This document shows, one piece after another, positions 5,333 through 7,016 of a stretch of 7,016 nt of DNA (position 1 is the first letter of the stretch; every line of letters starts with the position of its first letter). A program made the translations under genes and the position numbers. Source of the stretch: Porphyrobacter sp. (GTDB lineage Bacteria; Pseudomonadota; Alphaproteobacteria; Sphingomonadales; Sphingomonadaceae); contig JAKFWB010000019.1 of NCBI GenBank assembly GCA_021732945.1, forward strand, positions 1 through 7,016, written 5' to 3'. The notes under the pieces were generated by a model. That model was not told the origin of the DNA. It searched no databases and saw nothing but the letters and a program-made list of their open reading frames with translations.

Positions 5333-5740
5333 ATGGCTGTCCGCTCCCACACGGTGGAACCCTCACGCCTTGCTTACGGTGCGTGGTGCCACGCCAGCGA
5401 AAGGCAAATCGGTGAGGGCGATATTCGCGCCAGCTACAGCGCCGACCGCATCGGCATGGGGCAGCCCATCCGCAAGCCGTTCCGATACGCCGGGGAGCCT
5501 TGGGTCTGTGTCGGCACAGGCCCTGCGGGGGCTGAGGCGTACCGGCTTGTGCATCCATTGCTCTATGGCGGCATAGCGCGCAGCTATCATGAACGGTGTC
5601 GCGATGGCGATCGCGCGCGGGGTGATCAGGCGGGGTTCTATGACGGCATCACCGTGCGTCACGCCGGACGGGAACTTGTGATGGTCGGTCCGCCTGTCCT
5701 GTTCGTCGCAGGCGAGAAGGCGCAGCTGTCTCTGTTCTGA
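5333..5740 (+). CDS. Hypothetical protein, 135 aa, with C-terminal clamp-binding-like QLSLF
   Basis: The third gene of the operon, starting one base after the DUF3768 stop. I do not recognise a named family. The protein is soluble-looking, beta-rich and rich in Gly, Arg and Tyr, with segments such as GGEPWVCVG-like RYAGEPWVCVGTGPAGAEAY (51-70), VHPLLYGG (73-80) and GRELVMVGPPVLFV (112-125). The last five residues, QLSLF (131-135), exactly match the consensus peptide QL[S/D]LF by which many bacterial DNA polymerases and repair proteins dock on the DnaN sliding clamp; its position at the extreme C-terminus is typical of such tails. A role at replication forks is inference only. Its ribosome binding site is weak, so it probably relies on coupling to the upstream gene. 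Confidence 0.68.
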   Translation: MAVRSHTVEPSRLAYGAWCHASERQIGEGDIRASYSADRIGMGQPIRKPFRYAGEPWVCVGTGPAGAEAYRLVHPLLYGGIARSYHERCRDGDRARGDQAGFYDGITVRHAGRELVMVGPPVLFVAGEKAQLSLF

Positions 5741-6043
5741 TGGGGACGGTGGACTGGGGTCTCCTCCTCGCTCCAGCGTTTTCGTGCGGTGCCTTCCATT
5801 GCCATGACAAAGGCTTGGGGCAGAGCGCGGCGCGGTGCAAGCGAGGGATAAAGGGACTGGCGTGAGTGCCCTTCGGTCTGGCGGCTTCTTTTTGAGCACC
5901 CGCACTGGCCGCACGCGGTCGAGGGTCAATGTCCGGCCCGCGCCGGTTCCGTTCCGTCACCCGTGTTGGACATGACCCCGCGCCCTTTGTCCCGCAGCCT
6001 TTCTGTTCGGTGCAACGAGCCACCAACACGAAAGGAACTTCTC
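5741..6043 (+). other. Long leader/intergenic region before the 80 aa gene
   Basis: These 303 bases contain no convincing gene on either strand; minus-strand open frames here are proline/arginine-rich shadows. Visible structure includes CCGGC/GCCGG (5933-5937, 5942-5946). An 8-base pair of arms, CGTGTTGG (5962-5969) and CCAACACG (6023-6030), ends one base before the ribosome binding site AAAGGA of the next gene. The region probably carries a promoter and an untranslated leader, but I could not pin down -35/-10 boxes. Confidence 0.45.
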
Positions 6044-6286
6044 ATGGCCCGCACTACCCAAGCATCCGCACCCGCCAGCGCGCCCGAGCCCAAGGCTCCG
6101 GATTTCATCGCTTGGCATGTCAGCAATCGCGGCGAGAAGGCCTTCTGGACCAAGGTAGGAGCCGCATGGTTTCACCGCGACCGCAAGGGCCTGTCGCTGC
6201 AGCTCGAGGTCGTGCCGATCAATGGCCGGATCGTGCTGCGGACGCCGCTGGATGATGAGACGAAGGAGGTGCAGCCGGGCGCTTAG
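6044..6286 (+). CDS. Small conserved-type hypothetical protein, 80 aa
   Basis: The ATG at 6044 follows a good Shine-Dalgarno (AAAGGA at 6031-6036, 7 bases from the start). The first 20 residues are a low-complexity Ala/Pro/Thr linker. The rest, FIAWHVSNRGEKAFWTKVGA then AWFHRDRKGLSLQLEVVPIN and GRIVLRTP, resembles small proteins of unknown function that recur in alphaproteobacterial plasmids and islands, with their typical W-T-K/R-I/V-G-A-A-W and G-x-x-L-Q-L pattern. This resemblance is from memory and I give no family name. The fold looks like a short beta-sheet domain; no catalytic residues or membrane segment are visible. The stop codon lies within a perfect inverted repeat (6274-6294), and a hipA remnant on the other strand ends against this gene. 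Confidence 0.75.
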   Translation: MARTTQASAPASAPEPKAPDFIAWHVSNRGEKAFWTKVGAAWFHRDRKGLSLQLEVVPINGRIVLRTPLDDETKEVQPGA

Positions 6287-6294
6287 CGCCCGGC
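6274..6294 (+). terminator. Perfect GC-rich palindrome at the stop of the 80 aa gene
   Basis: GCCGGGCGC (6274-6282) and GCGCCCGGC (6286-6294) form a perfect 9-bp stem with the loop TTA. The gene's TAG stop (6284-6286) spans the loop and the first base of the second arm. There is no T run, so it is an atypical terminator at best. It could also block RNA decay or act on either strand, as it also underlies the end of the hipA remnant. Confidence 0.45.
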
Positions 6295-6342
6295 GATACC
6301 GGCAACTCGCCCTTCCCGCCAGACAGCGAGGCGGTCGCTCAT
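6283..6342 (-). pseudogene. HipA-type toxin remnant (first ~19 codons)
   Basis: A 19-codon frame begins with an ATG at 6342-6340 and reads MSDRLAVWREGRVAGIAGR before TAA at 6285-6283. The sequence LAVWREGRVAG resembles the N-terminal strand of HipA-like kinases (typically hydrophobic-x-V-W/Y-x-N/D-G-R-x-V/A-G). Its ATG overlaps the stop of the upstream HipB-like fragment as ATGA, and GGTGG lies just upstream: the arrangement of a hipBA toxin-antitoxin operon. HipA proteins have about 400 residues or more, so nearly all of the gene is gone; the break lies at roughly 6287-6300, beside the palindrome ending the 80 aa gene. The piece is short, so recognition rests mostly on context. Confidence 0.5.
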
Positions 6343-6458
6343 CTGCCACCTAGCGGCGGCACTATCGTGACCGTGCACCCCAGCGTGCGGACGACATGCA
6401 GCGCCTTTTGCAGTTGCAGCGTAGACTTGCCCGCTTCGAGATCGACGATGAAGCGGAT
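6339..6458 (-). pseudogene. HipB-type antitoxin C-terminal remnant fused in frame to integrase
   Basis: The last 39 codons of the integrase frame do not resemble any tyrosine recombinase C-terminus. Instead RFIVDLEAGKSTLQLQKALH followed by VVRTLGCTVTIV matches the end of HipB-like Xre-family antitoxins. There a G-x-R/H-F-[IL]-x-[DE]-L-E-x-G-K-x-T stretch forms the recognition and following helices of the helix-turn-helix domain, and a V-L-x-x-L-G-[LI] helix closes it. The N-terminal half, including the start of the HTH, is missing. It is followed by the HipA-like start through an ATGA overlap. The match is to a family pattern that I know; no database comparison was possible. Confidence 0.65.
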
Positions 6459-7016
6459 GAGCAGCGCGCGCCACGAGGTGTTGACCCGGTCGAACCGCTC
6501 GCCTGCATCATTGCAGAAGACCAGCCCGTCGGTTGTCACCGATTGCGCCCGCCAATTGCGCAGGATCGAGGTTGCTTGCCGGTTGAGCGGAATGTGCCGG
6601 GTGCGCTTTGACTTGGCGGTCGCGCCGGTCACCGTCATGATACGCCGGTCGAAGTCGACATTCGACCAGGTGAGGTCGAACAGCTCGCCCCGGCGGCAGC
6701 CCGTGTTTAGCGAGAGCAGCACGATCGGCTTCAGGTGATCAGTGAAGGCGACCGTGCGCAGCGACGGCAGCAGCACATAGCCGCGCTCCTCGCGCCACCG
6801 GTTGGCGCTGTCGCGCTCGGCCCGGCGGCGTTCCTCGCGGGCATCGAGCGCCTGACGCAGGCGTATCGCTTCCGCCTCGGAGAGATAGCGGACCTTGAGC
6901 ATGTCATCGACCCGCGCCTTCTTGACCCGCGCCAGCGGATTGCGGTCTATCAGCTCCCATTCGACGGCGCGGTTGAGGCAGGCCTTGATCGAGGCGATAT
7001 CGCGGTTGATCGTCTG
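6339..7016 (-). CDS. Tyrosine recombinase/integrase fragment, C-terminus replaced (5' end outside window)
   Basis: Phage-type tyrosine recombinases cut and rejoin DNA at attachment sites. The frame is open at the window edge and 225 residues are visible. Residues 1-38 (QTINRDIASIKACLNRAVEW, then LIDRNPLARVKK) are the end of the core-binding domain. A charged helical insert rich in Arg/Glu follows at about 45-80. The catalytic domain starts with LKPIVLLSLNTGCRRGELFD; Arg108 (codon 6695-6693) is the first active-site arginine, and the lysine of the beta-hairpin lies in TAKSKRTRHIPL. After FDRVNTSWRALL the frame leaves the family. The HxLRH box, the second histidine/tryptophan and the nucleophilic tyrosine are all absent, replaced by a HipB-like tail. 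The enzyme must be inactive. It points toward the tRNA, so it is not the standard tRNA-adjacent integrase layout. Confidence 0.85.
   Translation of the reverse strand, partial: QTINRDIASIKACLNRAVEWELIDRNPLARVKKARVDDMLKVRYLSEAEAIRLRQALDAREERRRAERDSANRWREERGYVLLPSLRTVAFTDHLKPIVLLSLNTGCRRGELFDLTWSNVDFDRRIMTVTGATAKSKRTRHIPLNRQATSILRNWRAQSVTTDGLVFCNDAGERFDRVNTSWRALLIRFIVDLEAGKSTLQLQKALHVVRTLGCTVTIVPPLGGR

Noticed and set aside
5363..6349. Several minus-strand frames (188, 126 and 130 codons) and a plus-strand frame at 5929-6255.
   Set aside because: They overlap better supported genes or the leader, are rich in Arg/Pro/Ala and show no recognisable domain.
6283..6474. A 63-codon minus-strand frame ending at the hipA remnant.
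   Set aside because: Only the last 19 codons from ATG 6342 look like protein of a known family; the upstream part is out of frame with the HipB-like and integrase sequence.
1..7016. CRISPR array, insertion sequence ends or rRNA.
   Set aside because: No regularly spaced repeats, no transposase motifs with terminal inverted repeats, and no rRNA-like sequence were seen.

Overview
The window looks like a stretch of alphaproteobacterial chromosome, probably Sphingomonadales/Erythrobacter-like. It is GC-rich, carries the yajC-secD order on one strand, and then a set of small proteins of the kind common in alphaproteobacterial islands, including a DUF3768 member. The taxonomic call is inference.

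Core part (1-1908). secD (3' end cut by the window edge) and yajC lie on the minus strand and encode parts of the SecDF-YajC accessory complex of the Sec translocon. Divergent from them is a complete tRNA-Pro(GGG) with its own well-spaced promoter and a plausible terminator.

Accessory part (1909-7016). Everything right of the tRNA looks acquired and partly decayed. A plus-strand gene for a small putative membrane protein (2087-2716) runs convergently into a PLD-like/SNF2-type helicase gene (minus, 2543-4201). The helicase keeps its PLD-like domain and the first helicase lobe but stops before the second lobe, and the last ~57 codons of the small gene are the antisense of the helicase. This reads as a deletion junction. 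A hairpin-rich, gene-poor stretch (4202-4762) then leads into a tightly packed plus-strand operon of three small genes (62 aa, DUF3768 127 aa, 135 aa). The 135 aa protein ends in QLSLF, an exact match to the bacterial sliding-clamp binding consensus. A ~300-base leader precedes a further 80 aa conserved-type small protein.

The right edge is a tyrosine recombinase (minus, entering from beyond the window) that lost its C-terminal catalytic half. Its frame continues into what looks like the C-terminal ~37 residues of a HipB-type antitoxin, followed through an ATGA overlap by the first ~19 codons of a HipA-type toxin. A tiny hipBA scar is therefore sandwiched between an integrase fragment and the small-protein gene.

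The most noteworthy points are the two chimeric junctions (near 2543 and near 6458), the hipBA scar, an RNA hairpin that could hide the ribosome binding site of the three-gene operon, and the clamp-binding tail. I see no CRISPR array, rRNA or intact insertion sequence.
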